The position numbers were made by a program, and so were the translations under genes. This document shows positions 38,701-49,251 of a stretch of 64,000 bases of DNA, piece after piece. Positions within the stretch are counted from its first letter, which is position 1. The number at the start of each line of letters is the position of its first letter. This DNA comes from Enterococcus lactis (GTDB lineage Bacteria > Bacillota > Bacilli > Lactobacillales > Enterococcaceae). The notes beneath the pieces were generated by a model, which searched no databases, had not been told where the DNA came from, and saw only the letters and a list, made by a program, of their open reading frames with translations. The DNA is taken from NCBI RefSeq assembly GCF_015751045.1, contig NZ_BNJW01000007.1, positions 1 through 64,000 of the forward strand, given 5' to 3'.

Positions 38701-39252
38701 TCACTGGATCCATTTTATTTCATCAAGCGGATAATACACAAATCTTGCTTTACCTAAAATATCCGTTTTATTGATCGTACCAAATGAGCGGCTATCTTTT
38801 GAAACTCTTCGATTATCTCCAAGTACAAAGTAACTATCTTCGGGAAGCTTCGATTGACCCGTCAGTTCTTGTAGTGTGAAGTCCGTCGTATAGGACGCAT
38901 TTGCATGATCTGACTTCATGTTTTTAGTTAGATAAGGCTCCTTCACTACTTTTCCATTGATCTTCAATTGATCATTTTGGTAGCTAACATTTTCTCCTGG
39001 AAGCCCAATCACTCGTTTGATATAAATCGTCCCATCTGCTAATTGAAAAACAACAATATCAAATCGTCTGATCTCCGAAAATTTTTCCATCACAACCATG
39101 TCGCCTTGTTTCAAGACATTTTCCATTGAATTGCCTTCCACTGGTACAGGGATGAACAAAAATCCCCGCAACATGAACGCAATGAATACAGAAACAAGCA
39201 AGTATTTGAATATAAGCCAGAAGCGATCAATATAGCGTTGTTTTTTTGTCAA
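38701..39252 (-). CDS. lepB: Signal peptidase I
   Basis: 183 residues, single N-terminal membrane anchor (~residues 12-33). S26A catalytic residues: Ser42 in GNSMENVL and Lys79 in IYIKRVIGLPG; box E is VLGDNRRVSKDSRSFG. Start is a TTG at 39252 with a weak AGAGA upstream. Cleaves Sec signal peptides at the outer membrane face. Monocistronic. Confidence 0.95.
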   Translation of the reverse strand: MTKKQRYIDRFWLIFKYLLVSVFIAFMLRGFLFIPVPVEGNSMENVLKQGDMVVMEKFSEIRRFDIVVFQLADGTIYIKRVIGLPGENVSYQNDQLKINGKVVKEPYLTKNMKSDHANASYTTDFTLQELTGQSKLPEDSYFVLGDNRRVSKDSRSFGTINKTDILGKARFVYYPLDEIKWIQ

Positions 39253-39401
39253 TCTCTATCAATCCATCCCTCGTTTTTTCATTCTTTCTTTATTATAAGA
39301 AAAATATCAAAAAAATGCGACTAGATAGCTGAAATAAAAATAATTCTTTCTATCAAACTGTTGGACAAAAAGCGCTTGGATCATAAATGGAAAGCCAATT
39401 T

Positions 39402-39629
39402 TTATAAGTCATGATTGTTCTCTAAATATTTTTCCCAGGCTTCGTCAAAAATATCCATGGATGGCAAATAGTCGACATTCAATTCTAGATAACTAGAAAT
39501 TTCTTCGTAGCTAGAGCTATGCTTAGGGAATTGGATATCTTTACCGGCTTCTGTAGCAAAAATAGATAAAGTATCATGTGCACCACCGCCTCGCAGTGTC
39601 ATTAAATAGTGAAAAAAGCTTCGATTCAC
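39402..39629 (-). CDS. YozE-family protein (UPF0346/DUF1250)
   Basis: 75 residues from the GTG at 39629, eight bases after GGAGG; the longer frame starting at a TTG at 39644 includes that site. [12 protein letters not shown] at the start and [12 protein letters not shown] at the end are typical of YozE. Short helical protein of unknown function. Its start overlaps the end of the msrA frame, so the two are co-transcribed. Confidence 0.88.
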   Translation of the reverse strand: MNRSFFHYLMTLRGGGAHDTLSIFATEAGKDIQFPKHSSSYEEISSYLELNVDYLPSMDIFDEAWEKYLENNHDL

Positions 39630-40144
39630 CCTTCGTTCCTCCAATTTTCTTCAATAAAGGCAGCCCGGCGTGCATGGTTTCTTTTAAAATTTTCAGCATG
39701 CTTTTTATAATACTCTTGATGGTCTTCTTCTGCTAGATAAAATGGTTGGGCTGGTTCGATTTTCGTAACGATTGGCTGTTCGAAACGTCCACTTTCAGCT
39801 AGCTGTTTCTTACTTTTTTCAGCAATGATCCGTTGTTCTTCTGTCAAATAAAAGATGACCGGACGGTAATTGTCGCCGCGATCCTCAAATTGTCCAAAAG
39901 CATCAGTCGGATCCGTTTGCTGCCAGTAAAGTTCTACTAACTGTTCATATGAAATCAATGTTGGATCATAGATAATCTCCACGGCTTCCGTATGTCCAGT
40001 CGTTTGGCTTTTTACTTGTTCATAAGTTGGATCTGGTACGTGTCCTCCAGTATATCCTGACATCACTGTATGAATACCAGGAAGCGTATCGAAAGGTTGG
40101 ATCATACACCAGAAGCAGCCTCCTGCAAATATTGCTCGTTCCAT
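39626..40144 (-). CDS. msrA: Peptide methionine-(S)-S-oxide reductase (separate start inside the fused frame)
   Basis: 172 residues if translation starts at the internal ATG 40144, which carries a strong AGAGGAGG seven bases upstream. Catalytic Cys in AGGCFWCM, then [15 protein letters not shown], the [14 protein letters not shown] segment and C-terminal [10 protein letters not shown]. It reduces methionine sulfoxide in proteins using thioredoxin. Length and ribosome site say this is the normal msrA product; the longer frame that contains it is listed separately. Confidence 0.93.
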   Translation of the reverse strand: MERAIFAGGCFWCMIQPFDTLPGIHTVMSGYTGGHVPDPTYEQVKSQTTGHTEAVEIIYDPTLISYEQLVELYWQQTDPTDAFGQFEDRGDNYRPVIFYLTEEQRIIAEKSKKQLAESGRFEQPIVTKIEPAQPFYLAEEDHQEYYKKHAENFKRNHARRAAFIEENWRNEG

Positions 40145-40876
40145 TATTATTCCTCCTCTAATACTACTCATTTGATGTTTTATTGTTCTCTTTTGTTTTG
40201 CTTTCAGTACTGCTTTGCTAGTTTTGTTTGTATTTGAGTTGTTTGAAGCATCAGAGGTATCTTTTGGCAAATATAGACTAAATCGAATGTCATCATTTAC
40301 TAAGTCGATTTTATCTGCTTTAATATACATCCCGTTTTGCATTCGGAATTGATCTAATCTAAGCATGATAGTCAAATCATCTGTATTAACTTCGATCCAA
40401 TCTGGCAATTTATAGTTTCTCTTGATCATATTCATCACATCTTTGATTGGCAAACTCAATGTTCCAATAGAAAGACTTCTAGCTTTTAGTTGGACATTTC
40501 CATTTTCCATCACATAAGGATCAAAATATAAATAGAAATTGATAGGAAAACCTAATACTTCGAAAGTACCATTGAGCAGTGCTTCATTTTCCAAATAGAA
40601 TTTATATTCGATATCACTATCTTTTTGATACTCACTAAGGAAAAAGCTAATGATTTGATTGACTTTTTCTTTATTTGAATTGATCGTGAGGACAGGATCG
40701 CCTTGCCTTTCCGTGAGGGCAGGTATTTCTGGGAGTTCTGGTTCCCGATTAGCAAAAATACGGCTACCTAAAAATACTGTCGAACCGAGTACTACCCCAA
40801 GAAGGATAAGAAAGGCGACTTTCCAGTAATTCATTTTCTTTGCTTTGTTTGAAGTTGCTCCAGATCTTGTTTTCAT
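39626..40876 (-). CDS. Continuous YpmS (DUF2140)-MsrA reading frame
   Basis: From ATG 40876 (GAAGGAGG upstream) one uninterrupted frame of about 416 residues runs through a YpmS-like protein and into MsrA. Residues ~15-37 are a membrane anchor; ~50-205 are the YpmS extracellular domain, ending [14 protein letters not shown] 35-residue basic stretch follows ([18 protein letters not shown] to RGGII) that is plainly a translated intergenic region, because it includes the msrA ribosome site. In another frame a TGA appears there (near 40205), so a small indel or lost stop probably joined the genes. The product may be a YpmS protein with MsrA attached outside the cell; how much is made is unknown. 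Confidence 0.7.
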   Translation of the reverse strand: MKTRSGATSNKAKKMNYWKVAFLILLGVVLGSTVFLGSRIFANREPELPEIPALTERQGDPVLTINSNKEKVNQIISFFLSEYQKDSDIEYKFYLENEALLNGTFEVLGFPINFYLYFDPYVMENGNVQLKARSLSIGTLSLPIKDVMNMIKRNYKLPDWIEVNTDDLTIMLRLDQFRMQNGMYIKADKIDLVNDDIRFSLYLPKDTSDASNNSNTNKTSKAVLKAKQKRTIKHQMSSIRGGIIMERAIFAGGCFWCMIQPFDTLPGIHTVMSGYTGGHVPDPTYEQVKSQTTGHTEAVEIIYDPTLISYEQLVELYWQQTDPTDAFGQFEDRGDNYRPVIFYLTEEQRIIAEKSKKQLAESGRFEQPIVTKIEPAQPFYLAEEDHQEYYKKHAENFKRNHARRAAFIEENWRNEG

Positions 40877-40881
40877 GTTTT

Positions 40882-41775
40882 TTAATCGTCCTCCTTCTCT
40901 AGCCATTGGTTTTGTGTCTCGATCAGCTGATCTCTCACTGCATTTGCCATCAATTGATAACCTAAATTATTCGGATGGAAATGATCTTCTTCGTAAAGCA
41001 CATTGTTTTTGATGCCATTTAGATTTTCTGTCGTGCTAGTTGTTTGATCTGTGCCTTCTTCTGTGACACCTACTTCCTGATTCAATCCTTGATAAAGCAA
41101 ATCGTTGATTGGGATAAAGTAGCAGTTCGGCATTTTTTTCGTCACCGTTTCTGTTCCTTTGTTCCAATTATTAACGATGGTCTGCATGTCAGTGATTTCA
41201 GGAAAGTTCAAATAAAATGGATTGTAGATGCCTAAAATATAAATTGGCGCGGTTTTATTGAGGGATCGAAATTCTTCCAATAGTTCTGTGACATTTTCCT
41301 GATAGTTTTTCAGTGGTTTTTTAAAGGAATTGACCGTTAACCCGAACAAATTATTTTGGATAACTTTCATCAAATCATTTCCGCCAACAGTCAGCGTGAT
41401 AAAATCAGCTGTTTTGATATTGTTTCGAATTTCTTCTTTTGTTTTTACTCGCTTTAAGATCTGGTCACTTCGTTCACCATTTACACCATAATTTTCTGTT
41501 TCAACCGCAGTCAAATTATAACGGTCTTTTAGATCATTTGCGACAAGGGGAACGAAGCCTCCTTGTTTGGTTTGATCTCCTACTCCTTCAGTCAGCGAAT
41601 CTCCGATAGCTATGTAGTGAAGTTTTTCTTTTTTATTTGGATCTTCTCTCACAGTAGTTACTGGTTTCATTAGAGGGCCAGCTTTCGGTATGGAAGCAGC
41701 TAGACCTGCATAGATGATGATCGCAATTAATAATGGGAACAAAACGAGGATCAAATGTCGTTTCGTTAATTTCAT
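40882..41775 (-). CDS. SGNH/GDSL hydrolase (YpmR-like)
   Basis: 297 residues from ATG 41775 (GAGGTG upstream). N-terminal membrane anchor (~residues 8-27), then an extracellular SGNH hydrolase: block [13 protein letters not shown] (nucleophile Ser), block [12 protein letters not shown], and block V DHFHPN (Asp-His). Probably an acyl- or acetyl-esterase working on wall or membrane glycopolymers. Just upstream of ypmS, the same pairing as B. subtilis ypmR-ypmS. Confidence 0.9.
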   Translation of the reverse strand: MKLTKRHLILVLFPLLIAIIIYAGLAASIPKAGPLMKPVTTVREDPNKKEKLHYIAIGDSLTEGVGDQTKQGGFVPLVANDLKDRYNLTAVETENYGVNGERSDQILKRVKTKEEIRNNIKTADFITLTVGGNDLMKVIQNNLFGLTVNSFKKPLKNYQENVTELLEEFRSLNKTAPIYILGIYNPFYLNFPEITDMQTIVNNWNKGTETVTKKMPNCYFIPINDLLYQGLNQEVGVTEEGTDQTTSTTENLNGIKNNVLYEEDHFHPNNLGYQLMANAVRDQLIETQNQWLEKEDD

Positions 41776-41880
41776 CTTTTCACCTCTTGTATTCGATTGG
41801 TCTAATGTTATCAAAAATTTTCTCAAAAAGGTAGTCTTTATGAAAAAAGAAAATAATTATTTTCCTATTTTTACAAAGAA

Positions 41881-41927
41881 AAAGAGAATAAGCTAAAAGC
41901 CTTGCAGGCTGAGGGCTTATCCTCTTT
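41881..41927 (-). terminator. Terminator of degV-family gene
   Basis: AAAGAG and ATAAGC pair with GCTTAT and CTCTTT around one mismatch on the minus strand, followed by UUUUUCUUU. Confidence 0.75.
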
Positions 41928-41931
41928 TTGA

Positions 41932-42774
41932 CTAGTCTACGTAATACATGATTGCAAACGCGTCTTTCCCAGTATGCGTAGCGATAACCGGATTCGTATG
42001 CAGTACAGGGATATGCATATCAGGAAACAATTCTTGCAGACCTTCTTTGAATTCTTGTGCCAATTCTTTTGCATCCGCATGTGAGATGCCGATTTGCCGC
42101 ACATTTGGCAATTCTTTCAGTTCGTTTTTCAAATTATTGAACCATTTGTCGAACGTTTTCTTTCCTCGCCCCTTCGTTACAGGAATCAATTCAGAGTGGG
42201 CGAAATTCATCACCACGCGTATGTTCAAAACACTAGACAGTAAACCAGTCGTTCGGCTAATTCTTCCACCTTTTACCAAGTTGTCTAGTGTGGAAATTCC
42301 GATGTATAATTTTGTATGATCTTGTACTTTTTTGACTTCTTCAAGGATTTCCTCTACTGATTTACCTTCTTTTGCTAATTCAGCTGCTCGAATTACCTGA
42401 AACGATAATCCTTGGTCAGTGGTATCACTGTCGATAACCGTTACTTTCGTTTTTGTTAAATTACTAGCTTGTCTTGCTGCTTCTACTGTTCCACTCAAGC
42501 CTTTTGTCATGTGGATCGAAATCACTTCACTGCCGTCTTCTCCTAACTCATCATACATTGAGATGAATTCTCCAATCGGTGGTTGGCTGGTTTTTGGCAG
42601 ATTTTTTGCTTTCGCCATCATTTCCATAAATCTTTCACCGTCTAATTGGTCATCATCCGGATATACTGTTCCGTCGATCATGATGGATAGCGGCATGACA
42701 CGAATGCCTAAAGCGTCGCGTATGTTTTTTTCCATCGTACATGAAGAATCTGTTACGATTTTTACGTTTGTCAT
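41932..42774 (-). CDS. DegV-family fatty-acid-binding protein (FakB-like)
   Basis: 280 residues. DegV pattern: IVTDSSCTM at the start, MSIMIDGTVYPD, SQPPIGEFISMYDELGEDG, and the ligand-binding HMTKGLSGTVEAAR; YIGISTLDNLVKGGRIS in the middle. DegV/FakB proteins hold a fatty acid for phosphorylation by FakA, feeding PlsX/PlsY phospholipid synthesis. Cytosolic, monocistronic. Confidence 0.92.
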   Translation of the reverse strand: MTNVKIVTDSSCTMEKNIRDALGIRVMPLSIMIDGTVYPDDDQLDGERFMEMMAKAKNLPKTSQPPIGEFISMYDELGEDGSEVISIHMTKGLSGTVEAARQASNLTKTKVTVIDSDTTDQGLSFQVIRAAELAKEGKSVEEILEEVKKVQDHTKLYIGISTLDNLVKGGRISRTTGLLSSVLNIRVVMNFAHSELIPVTKGRGKKTFDKWFNNLKNELKELPNVRQIGISHADAKELAQEFKEGLQELFPDMHIPVLHTNPVIATHTGKDAFAIMYYVD

Positions 42775-42903
42775 TATTTTCTCTCTCTTTCTTTAACAAG
42801 ATGCCTTATTCATGTTAAACTACATGTAAGACAATTTCTATTTTTAGTATAACAGACAAATAATGATTTTTCATTAATTACACCTAGTAAAGGAGCCGTT
42901 TTC

Positions 42904-43557
42904 ATGGAAAAAACGAAATTTAATCGAACGTATGAAATATTAAATGAAGTGTTTAATGCAATCACCCATGGAATTGGGACTGGATTGAGTATCGCAGGAC
43001 TAGTGATTCTTTTGATAAAGGGTGCCCACTTGCATTCCTCTCTCCATATTGTCTCTTATGCTATCTATGGATCGATGATGATTCTTTTATTTTTAACGTC
43101 TACGTTGTTTCATTCATTGATTTTTACAAAAGCAAAAAAGGTGTTCCAAGTATTCGATCATAGTTCGATTTTTCTTTTGATTGCAGGAAGTTATACTCCT
43201 TTTTGTTTGCTGAGTATCCGAGGATGGCTAGGTTGGACTTTATTTGTATTGATCTGGTTGTTTGCGATTCTTGGCATTATATATAAAGCGTTGACGTTGC
43301 ATAAACGCGAGAGAGTATCAAAAGTATCTACGATCATCTATATTTTTATGGGGTGGCTCTGTGTCGTGGCTGCTGTTCCTCTTTATCATTCTCTTGGAAT
43401 GACTGGTGTTATTTTGATGGTGGCAGGCGGCCTTTCTTACACGATAGGCGCATTCTTTTATAGTTTGAATTCTATCCGCTATATGCATGTTGTTTGGCAT
43501 TTGTTTGTTATGTTAGGTGCAGGTTTTATGTACTTCTCTGTTTTATTCTTTACTTAA
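42904..43557 (+). CDS. Hemolysin III family (PAQR) membrane protein
   Basis: 217 residues, seven membrane helices. Family motifs: NEVFNAITHGIGTGLSIAG at the start (conserved His), STLFHSLIFTKAKKVFQVFDHSSIF near residue 65 (metal-ligand His pair) and the C-terminal HVVWHLFVMLGAG. Relatives are suspected zinc-dependent membrane hydrolases or regulators; the haemolysin name is historical. Start ATG with AAAGGAG. Monocistronic. Confidence 0.95.
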   Translation: MEKTKFNRTYEILNEVFNAITHGIGTGLSIAGLVILLIKGAHLHSSLHIVSYAIYGSMMILLFLTSTLFHSLIFTKAKKVFQVFDHSSIFLLIAGSYTPFCLLSIRGWLGWTLFVLIWLFAILGIIYKALTLHKRERVSKVSTIIYIFMGWLCVVAAVPLYHSLGMTGVILMVAGGLSYTIGAFFYSLNSIRYMHVVWHLFVMLGAGFMYFSVLFFT

Positions 43558-43559
43558 TA

Positions 43560-43614
43560 AAAAAGCTATTGATGGGTCAGCTCTAAATAAAAGCTGTTCC
43601 ATCAATAGTTTTTT
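43560..43614. terminator. Bidirectional terminator between hemolysin III gene and folA
   Basis: AAAGCTATTGATGG and CCATCAATAGTTTT pair, with AGCT extending the stem inside after a mismatch; A- and T-runs flank it. Confidence 0.85.
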
Positions 43615-43621
43615 TTATCGT

Positions 43622-44140
43622 CTATTCGCCTGTCCCTTTTTTTAAAGGATTCTCATTACGCTGATAGGTTTCAAATTGATGCGGGTAACGATTTTTTTCA
43701 TCTATTTCTCCTTGACTCGTATTGATCAATGACCAATCAGACCAGTCAACAGGTGGAAAATAAGCATCTCCATCAAATACATGATGGATGACTGTCCGGT
43801 ATAATATCGTACAAAATGGTAGAAATTCTTGATAAACAGCTGAACCTCCAGCGATGAAAAAAATACCGTCTGTTTCTTTTTCCAAGGCAAGCACTTCTTC
43901 TACACTATGCATAACATGCACGCCTTCTGCTGTATAGGAAGGATCTCTAGTCAAAACAATCGTTTGACGATTCGGCAACGGACGGCTGCCCATCCCTTCG
44001 AAAGTTTTACGTCCCATCACTAATGTATTTGCTTCTGTCATTTGTTTAAAGAATTTCAGATCATTTGGCAAACGCCAAGGAAGGCGGTCTTCTTTTCCAA
44101 TCAATCCGTTTTCGTCCTGTGCCCAAATTGCAGCTAACAT
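43622..44140 (-). CDS. folA: Dihydrofolate reductase
   Basis: 172 residues from ATG 44140 (AAAGGATG upstream). MLAAIWAQDENGLIGKEDRLPWRLPNDLKFFK at the start holds the conserved DHFR Trp and Asp/Glu positions (LPWRLPND), then LVMGRKTFEGMGSRPLPNRQ and FIAGGSAVYQEF for NADPH. Reduces dihydrofolate for thymidylate and purine synthesis; chromosomal trimethoprim target. About 20 bases after thyA, same operon. Confidence 0.96.
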   Translation of the reverse strand: MLAAIWAQDENGLIGKEDRLPWRLPNDLKFFKQMTEANTLVMGRKTFEGMGSRPLPNRQTIVLTRDPSYTAEGVHVMHSVEEVLALEKETDGIFFIAGGSAVYQEFLPFCTILYRTVIHHVFDGDAYFPPVDWSDWSLINTSQGEIDEKNRYPHQFETYQRNENPLKKGTGE

Positions 44141-44159
44141 TTTCTCATCCTTTCTGATT

Positions 44160-45107
44160 TTAAACAGCGATAGGCGCTTTGATTGTTGGATGTGGGTCAT
44201 ATCCTTCTAACTGGATATCTTCCATCTCAAAATCAAATACTGACTGCTTTTCCTGATTCAAAGCTAAAGTTGGAAATGCGCGTACTTCTCGGCTTAATTG
44301 TTCTTTCATTTGTTCGATATGGTTGATATAAAGATGAGCATCTCCTAATGTATGAACAAATTCTCCCACCTCTAAACCTGTTTCATGTGCAATCAAGTGA
44401 GTCAGCAACGCATAACTTGCAATATTGAACGGAACACCTAGAAAGACATCCCCACTACGTTGATACAATTGGCAGCTTAACCGTCCCTCTTGCACATAAA
44501 ATTGAAACATTGTATGGCAAGGAGGCAAAGCCATGCTAGGAACATCTTCTGGATTCCATGCAGAGACAATCAATCTTCTAGAATCAGGTGTCTTTTTGAT
44601 TGCTTCGATCACTTCTTTGATTTGATCGATAAAACCGCCGTCTTTTGTCTCCCAATGCCGCCATTGATAACCGTAGATGTGACCAAGATCACCGTATTTC
44701 TCAGCAAAGGAATCATCTGTTAGGATCTTTTCGCAAAAAAGTTTGCTCTGCTTTTTGTATTCTTCATTGAATTCAGGATCTGCCAAACTTCTATGTCCAA
44801 AATCAGTCATATCTGGTCCGTTATAATCTGTACTTTTGATATAGCGTTCAAATGCCCACTCATCCCAAATATGGTTTTTATTTTGTAATAGATAGCGGAT
44901 GTTCGTATCTCCTTTTAAAAACCAAAGCAGTTCGCTTTTGATCAAGCCAAAAGGTACTCGTTTCGTTGTTAACAAAGGAAACCCTTTTTGCAGATCAAAC
45001 CGCATTTGGTACCCGAATAAACTTAACGTACCCGTGCCCGTTCTGTCTTCTTTACGATGTCCTTCTTCCAACAATTTTCTTCCTAAGTCAAGATACGCTT
45101 GTTCCAT
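44160..45107 (-). CDS. thyA: Thymidylate synthase
   Basis: 315 residues from ATG 45107, with GGAGGAAAAGGG upstream. ThyA motifs: [18 protein letters not shown] (dUMP-phosphate Arg), [12 protein letters not shown] (nucleophile Cys), [20 protein letters not shown], and HLYINHIEQ. Converts dUMP to dTMP, making dihydrofolate that FolA recycles. Upstream is the ABC-F gene, 11 bases away, so it is probably the middle gene of a three-gene unit. Confidence 0.98.
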   Translation of the reverse strand: MEQAYLDLGRKLLEEGHRKEDRTGTGTLSLFGYQMRFDLQKGFPLLTTKRVPFGLIKSELLWFLKGDTNIRYLLQNKNHIWDEWAFERYIKSTDYNGPDMTDFGHRSLADPEFNEEYKKQSKLFCEKILTDDSFAEKYGDLGHIYGYQWRHWETKDGGFIDQIKEVIEAIKKTPDSRRLIVSAWNPEDVPSMALPPCHTMFQFYVQEGRLSCQLYQRSGDVFLGVPFNIASYALLTHLIAHETGLEVGEFVHTLGDAHLYINHIEQMKEQLSREVRAFPTLALNQEKQSVFDFEMEDIQLEGYDPHPTIKAPIAV

Positions 45108-45118
45108 CCCTTTTCCTC

Positions 45119-47002
45119 CTAATCTTCTGCCCATTCACTCAAATATTCCCAACGTGCCATTTTTTCTTCAAGTTGTGCTTCTGTCTCAGATACGTCGTTT
45201 TGCAATTCCTGTAACCGAGTGAAATCATCACCTTGATGATTCATCTCTTCTTGGAGCAATGAGATTTTTTCTTCAAGTTCTGCAATATCCTCTTCAATCG
45301 TTTCCCATTCTTTTTGCTCCATATAAGATAATTTTTTCTTTCCAGCAGGTTCCTTGCTCTGTGTTTTTGGCTTCACTTTTTCAGCAGGCTGCTGGAGTTC
45401 TTTTTGCTTCAGCAAATAACTGGACATGTTTCCATAATAAAGTTCTTGTTTTCCGTTTCCTTGGAATACCAATAGCTTATCTGCTACCTTATCCAAGAAA
45501 TAACGGTCATGGGAAACAGTGATTACAGCACCTGGGAAACTTCTGAAATAGTCTTCCAAAATCGTCAATGTTGCTATGTCCAAATCATTGGTCGGTTCAT
45601 CCAATAATAACACATTGGGTTGTTGGATCAGCAGTTTCAACAAAAACAATCGCCGTTTTTCTCCGCCTGAAAGTTTGCCAATCAGTGTCCCATGCATAAA
45701 TCTCGGAAATAAAAATCGTTCAAGTAATTCTGCTACCCCGATTTGACTGCCATCAGCCGTTTTTGCTTCTTCAGCAGCTTCTTGCAAGTAAGCAATCATC
45801 CGTTTATCTGGTGCCATTTCTTCATTTTCTTGTGTATAATACGCAAGCCGAACCGTTTCACCGATAGAAATTGTACCGCTACCCAGAGGAATTCTGCCAG
45901 CTAGAATATTAAGCAATGTCGATTTCCCTGCCCCATTTTTACCAGTAATTCCTAGCCTTTCCCGAGATTGAATCAGCAAATCTAAATGTTCTAGCAGTGT
46001 TTGGTCATTTATACGGTAACTGCCATCTTTGATTTCCAGTACTTTTTTTCCTAAACGTTGTGTCGCTAGATTCAATTCTAAGTCATCTTCTTGGTTTACT
46101 TGATATAAATTCTCCTTTAGATCTTCGAAACGGTTGATTCGTGCTTGCTGCTTGGTACCGCGAGCCTGCACTCCTGCCCTCATCCATGCTAGTTCTTGCT
46201 TATAAAGCCGCTTGCGCTTTTCTTCTTGTTCTACTTCTACACGATCACGTTCTGCTTTTTCTAAGACGTAAGCTTCATAATTTCCTTTGTACTCGTATAA
46301 TTTCCCAAATGAAAGTTCGAAGATCCGGTTTGCTACTCTATCTAGAAAATACCGATCGTGGGTAACCATCAGTAGGGCGCCACGGTATTGTTTCAAATAG
46401 TTTTCCAACCACTCGATCGCTTGATAATCCAAATGGTTTGTTGGCTCGTCTAGTAATAGTAAATCGGGTTCATCAATCAGCACTTGAGCTAAACTAACTC
46501 GTTTTTTCTGTCCACCCGATAGCGTATTTATTTTTTTATCTAATTCACTGATTCCTAATTTTTGCAAAATAATCTTCGCATTGGTATCTGTAGTCCAAGC
46601 ATCTTCTTTATTCATTTGTTCTTCTACTTTAGCATAACGTTTTTGCACATTAGGGTCTTCTCCATTTTCCCCTAGTTCGATCAATGCTTCCTCATATGCT
46701 CGAACAGTTTGGATCAAGGGACTGTTTCCTTGAAAGACTGCTTGGAGAACAGTTAATTCATCGGAAAATTCAGCTGCTTGAGAAAGATAACCTATACGGT
46801 AATCAGTTGGATAAAACACTGTTTGCCGATCGCCATCGCCGCTATCGATACCAGCAATAATATTTAAGAGACTTGTTTTACCCGTCCCGTTCGTCCCAAT
46901 CAACCCGATACGGTCTTTTTCGTGGATCAAAAAAGAAATCTGGTCAAACAAATCTTTTTCACCATAAGTTTTTTTGAGGTCAGTTACTTTTAATTCTTTC
47001 AA
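45119..47002 (-). CDS. ABC-F ATPase (Uup-like)
   Basis: 627 residues from a TTG start with AAGGAGGG upstream. Two ABC domains: Walker [12 protein letters not shown] (~residue 40) and [11 protein letters not shown] (~360), signatures LSGGQKKR and LSGGEKRR, Walker [12 protein letters not shown] and [11 protein letters not shown], the linker between them, and a C-terminal coiled coil (~555-627, [13 protein letters not shown]). No membrane domain, so a translation-associated factor acting on the ribosome. Uup type, not an acquired resistance gene as far as I can judge. Confidence 0.93.
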   Translation of the reverse strand: MKELKVTDLKKTYGEKDLFDQISFLIHEKDRIGLIGTNGTGKTSLLNIIAGIDSGDGDRQTVFYPTDYRIGYLSQAAEFSDELTVLQAVFQGNSPLIQTVRAYEEALIELGENGEDPNVQKRYAKVEEQMNKEDAWTTDTNAKIILQKLGISELDKKINTLSGGQKKRVSLAQVLIDEPDLLLLDEPTNHLDYQAIEWLENYLKQYRGALLMVTHDRYFLDRVANRIFELSFGKLYEYKGNYEAYVLEKAERDRVEVEQEEKRKRLYKQELAWMRAGVQARGTKQQARINRFEDLKENLYQVNQEDDLELNLATQRLGKKVLEIKDGSYRINDQTLLEHLDLLIQSRERLGITGKNGAGKSTLLNILAGRIPLGSGTISIGETVRLAYYTQENEEMAPDKRMIAYLQEAAEEAKTADGSQIGVAELLERFLFPRFMHGTLIGKLSGGEKRRLFLLKLLIQQPNVLLLDEPTNDLDIATLTILEDYFRSFPGAVITVSHDRYFLDKVADKLLVFQGNGKQELYYGNMSSYLLKQKELQQPAEKVKPKTQSKEPAGKKKLSYMEQKEWETIEEDIAELEEKISLLQEEMNHQGDDFTRLQELQNDVSETEAQLEEKMARWEYLSEWAED

Positions 47003-47094
47003 CGTGTTCCCTCCTTATCTTGGATATTGTATCATAAAAATAGTGAACTTCAGGAAAATTTTTTTCGAATTTGTTCTTTTTGTGTTCCAAAAAA

Positions 47095-47121
47095 AGAACA
47101 GGACCAATCCGATCCTGTTCT
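47095..47121 (-). terminator. Terminator of the CPA1 antiporter gene
   Basis: AGAACAGGA pairs with TCCTGTTCT and the minus strand continues with UUUUUUU. Confidence 0.85.
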
Positions 47122-47160
47122 GACATGTTTTGTTTTTATCGTTCTTGAAAATCTATTTTT

Positions 47161-49239
47161 TTATTTCGTTGCGCTCGATTTTTTTGACTTTGCTCGAAAC
47201 GCAAATCGGAAAGAAAAGTTATCTGACGGTTTGTTCATCGTATAAGATTCTAACAAATTGATATTCCTACGGTAGCTATTCGCAGAAAACGTCGTGATTT
47301 TCTCAGCAACTTCGTATTCATCAATGATTTTTCTTTCAAGATAATAACCTCTCAGCATTTTTTTCGTAAACAGGCTATCTTGCTGGATCATCCACGAAGA
47401 AATCAAATTCCCCGAGCTCATTTTTATTCCCTCAAGTTTGCGTTGCTGGATAAAAAATTGAAGCATCGTTTCATCATAAATATCAGTCAAGTTATCTAAA
47501 CTTTCAATAATCAATTGGGTATTTTTTTGATATGTCTCCCTGATTTCTTGGATATCTTCATCACTAATAAATGTCTGACGATCCGCATACCTTCTTTGCC
47601 AAAACATTTTGGGGTGGAGAACGATTCGCATCAACCTACGGACAACAATGAACCAAAAGCCGATAAAAGATAAAAATTGACTGGTGATCGAATGTTCGAA
47701 CCGGGAAAGAAAACGGGAATAAAAGCGATAACCATTAGAAGAAAGTTTACCCGAACGATAACTTTCATCTAATCCGTCGCGTTCGATCGACAAAATCAGC
47801 GCTTGTATTTCTTGTACTTCTTGCTTTTCATCATCGGTTAAATCTTCCAAGTACAGATCACGTATCCGTTCCTGGTAATTTTCTATCACTGCTTCAGTGG
47901 CTAAAAATTCTTTTGTATCACGATCAATTTCCTTTATTTCTTTTCGCAAAACTTCAACGACCTCTTCTAAGATCATCAAAGCATTCAAATCCGTACTTTT
48001 CGCTTCCTCTGTTTCCGTCAGCATAGGCAAGACAATGATCCCTATGACCAAAGTCACTAAGATGACACCGGCCGTCAGAAACAAAAGTAAAGATCGCTGG
48101 TAAAACATCATATTATTGATCGAAAAGGGCAAAATAAAGATCGTAGCCAAACTGACTGTTCCCTTTACACCGCCAAATGTCAAAATCAAGATCTCGTTCA
48201 ACTGTTTTTTGAACTTTTTACTGCCATCTTTGAATACATAAAAAAGACTGATGGAAATGAATCTAATCACAAAAAGCATAATAGAGATCAATACGATAAT
48301 TGCTAACAAAAGACCGTTTGGATATAAACCGTCGCCCCATACCGGCGAGAATACTTGTGTCAGTTCGATTCCTAAGAATATAAACACTAATGCATTCAGT
48401 GTAAAAGCAATAGTTGTCCATGTACTGTGGGACAAACTCGATAACTCTGCATCAAACACGGTGATTCTCCTAAAACCAGAAGCTTGGAGAATACCTGCTG
48501 CTACTGCAGCAATGATCCCAGATACATCAAATGCCTCTGCCAATACATAGGCTAGAAAAGGAAGCAAAAGTTCGATGAGCAGATACCCTGTGACATCTTG
48601 TGCCGATGCTTTTTCAATCAAATGGATTATTTTTTGTTTGAACCAGACAAGCAAAAAACCGATCAAAGCTCCACCAATACTGGAGACCACTAAACTCATC
48701 CCAGCATTTACTGCGGAAAAAGAACCGGTGATCAGCGCACCAAGAGCAAACTGGAAGGCAGTAACACCAGATGCGTCATTCAACAGGCCTTCTCCTTCTA
48801 AAATATGCATTGCTTTCTTAGGGATATTCACCCGTCCAGAAAGCGAACTGACTGCCACCGCATCTGTCGGACCTAACGCTGCTCCAAAAGCAAAGCAGGC
48901 AGCAAGAGGGACACTTGGCAACAGGAATGACAACGTCGCACCTACGCCGACAAGGGTCAAAATGACTCCGCCAAATGCCAAGAACAGAATCGTCCCGAAA
49001 TTTTTGAGAATCGAAGAAATATCTGCTTTTTCTCCTTCTCTAAATAATAATGGTGCAATGATCATAACCAAGAACAATTCAGGTTCAAAATCAACTGATT
49101 GTCCCCACTCTGTCAGACCTAATACCACTCCAAGGAAAATTTGGATCAGTGGAGCTGGGATCATTGGCAAAATGCGGCTAGCTATGTTCGATAAGGTGAT
49201 CGTTACTGCAAATACAATAACTAACTCAGCAAATTCCAT
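47161..49239 (-). CDS. CPA1-family Na+/H+ antiporter (NhaK/NhaP-like)
   Basis: 692 residues. About 12 membrane helices in the first ~420 residues, with the CPA1 ion-binding region GAALGPTDAVAVSSLSGRVNIPKKA and LEGEGLLNDASGVTAFQFAL (Asp in ND), then a long cytoplasmic tail of ~270 residues rich in charged helices. It exchanges cytoplasmic Na+ or K+ for protons. Start ATG follows GGGGATG. A small coiled-coil gene lies 12 bases upstream in the same transcript. Confidence 0.93.
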   Translation of the reverse strand: MEFAELVIVFAVTITLSNIASRILPMIPAPLIQIFLGVVLGLTEWGQSVDFEPELFLVMIIAPLLFREGEKADISSILKNFGTILFLAFGGVILTLVGVGATLSFLLPSVPLAACFAFGAALGPTDAVAVSSLSGRVNIPKKAMHILEGEGLLNDASGVTAFQFALGALITGSFSAVNAGMSLVVSSIGGALIGFLLVWFKQKIIHLIEKASAQDVTGYLLIELLLPFLAYVLAEAFDVSGIIAAVAAGILQASGFRRITVFDAELSSLSHSTWTTIAFTLNALVFIFLGIELTQVFSPVWGDGLYPNGLLLAIIVLISIMLFVIRFISISLFYVFKDGSKKFKKQLNEILILTFGGVKGTVSLATIFILPFSINNMMFYQRSLLLFLTAGVILVTLVIGIIVLPMLTETEEAKSTDLNALMILEEVVEVLRKEIKEIDRDTKEFLATEAVIENYQERIRDLYLEDLTDDEKQEVQEIQALILSIERDGLDESYRSGKLSSNGYRFYSRFLSRFEHSITSQFLSFIGFWFIVVRRLMRIVLHPKMFWQRRYADRQTFISDEDIQEIRETYQKNTQLIIESLDNLTDIYDETMLQFFIQQRKLEGIKMSSGNLISSWMIQQDSLFTKKMLRGYYLERKIIDEYEVAEKITTFSANSYRRNINLLESYTMNKPSDNFSFRFAFRAKSKKSSATK

Positions 49240-49251
49240 CGTTCATCCCCT

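Noticed and set aside
42904-43557. Hemolysin III as a virulence toxin
   Set aside because: PAQR-family membrane protein found across harmless bacteria; the name is historical.
45119-47002. ABC-F gene as an acquired antibiotic-resistance determinant (Msr/Vga/OptrA type)
   Set aside because: Uup-like architecture with a C-terminal coiled coil, and chromosomal core position next to thyA-folA.
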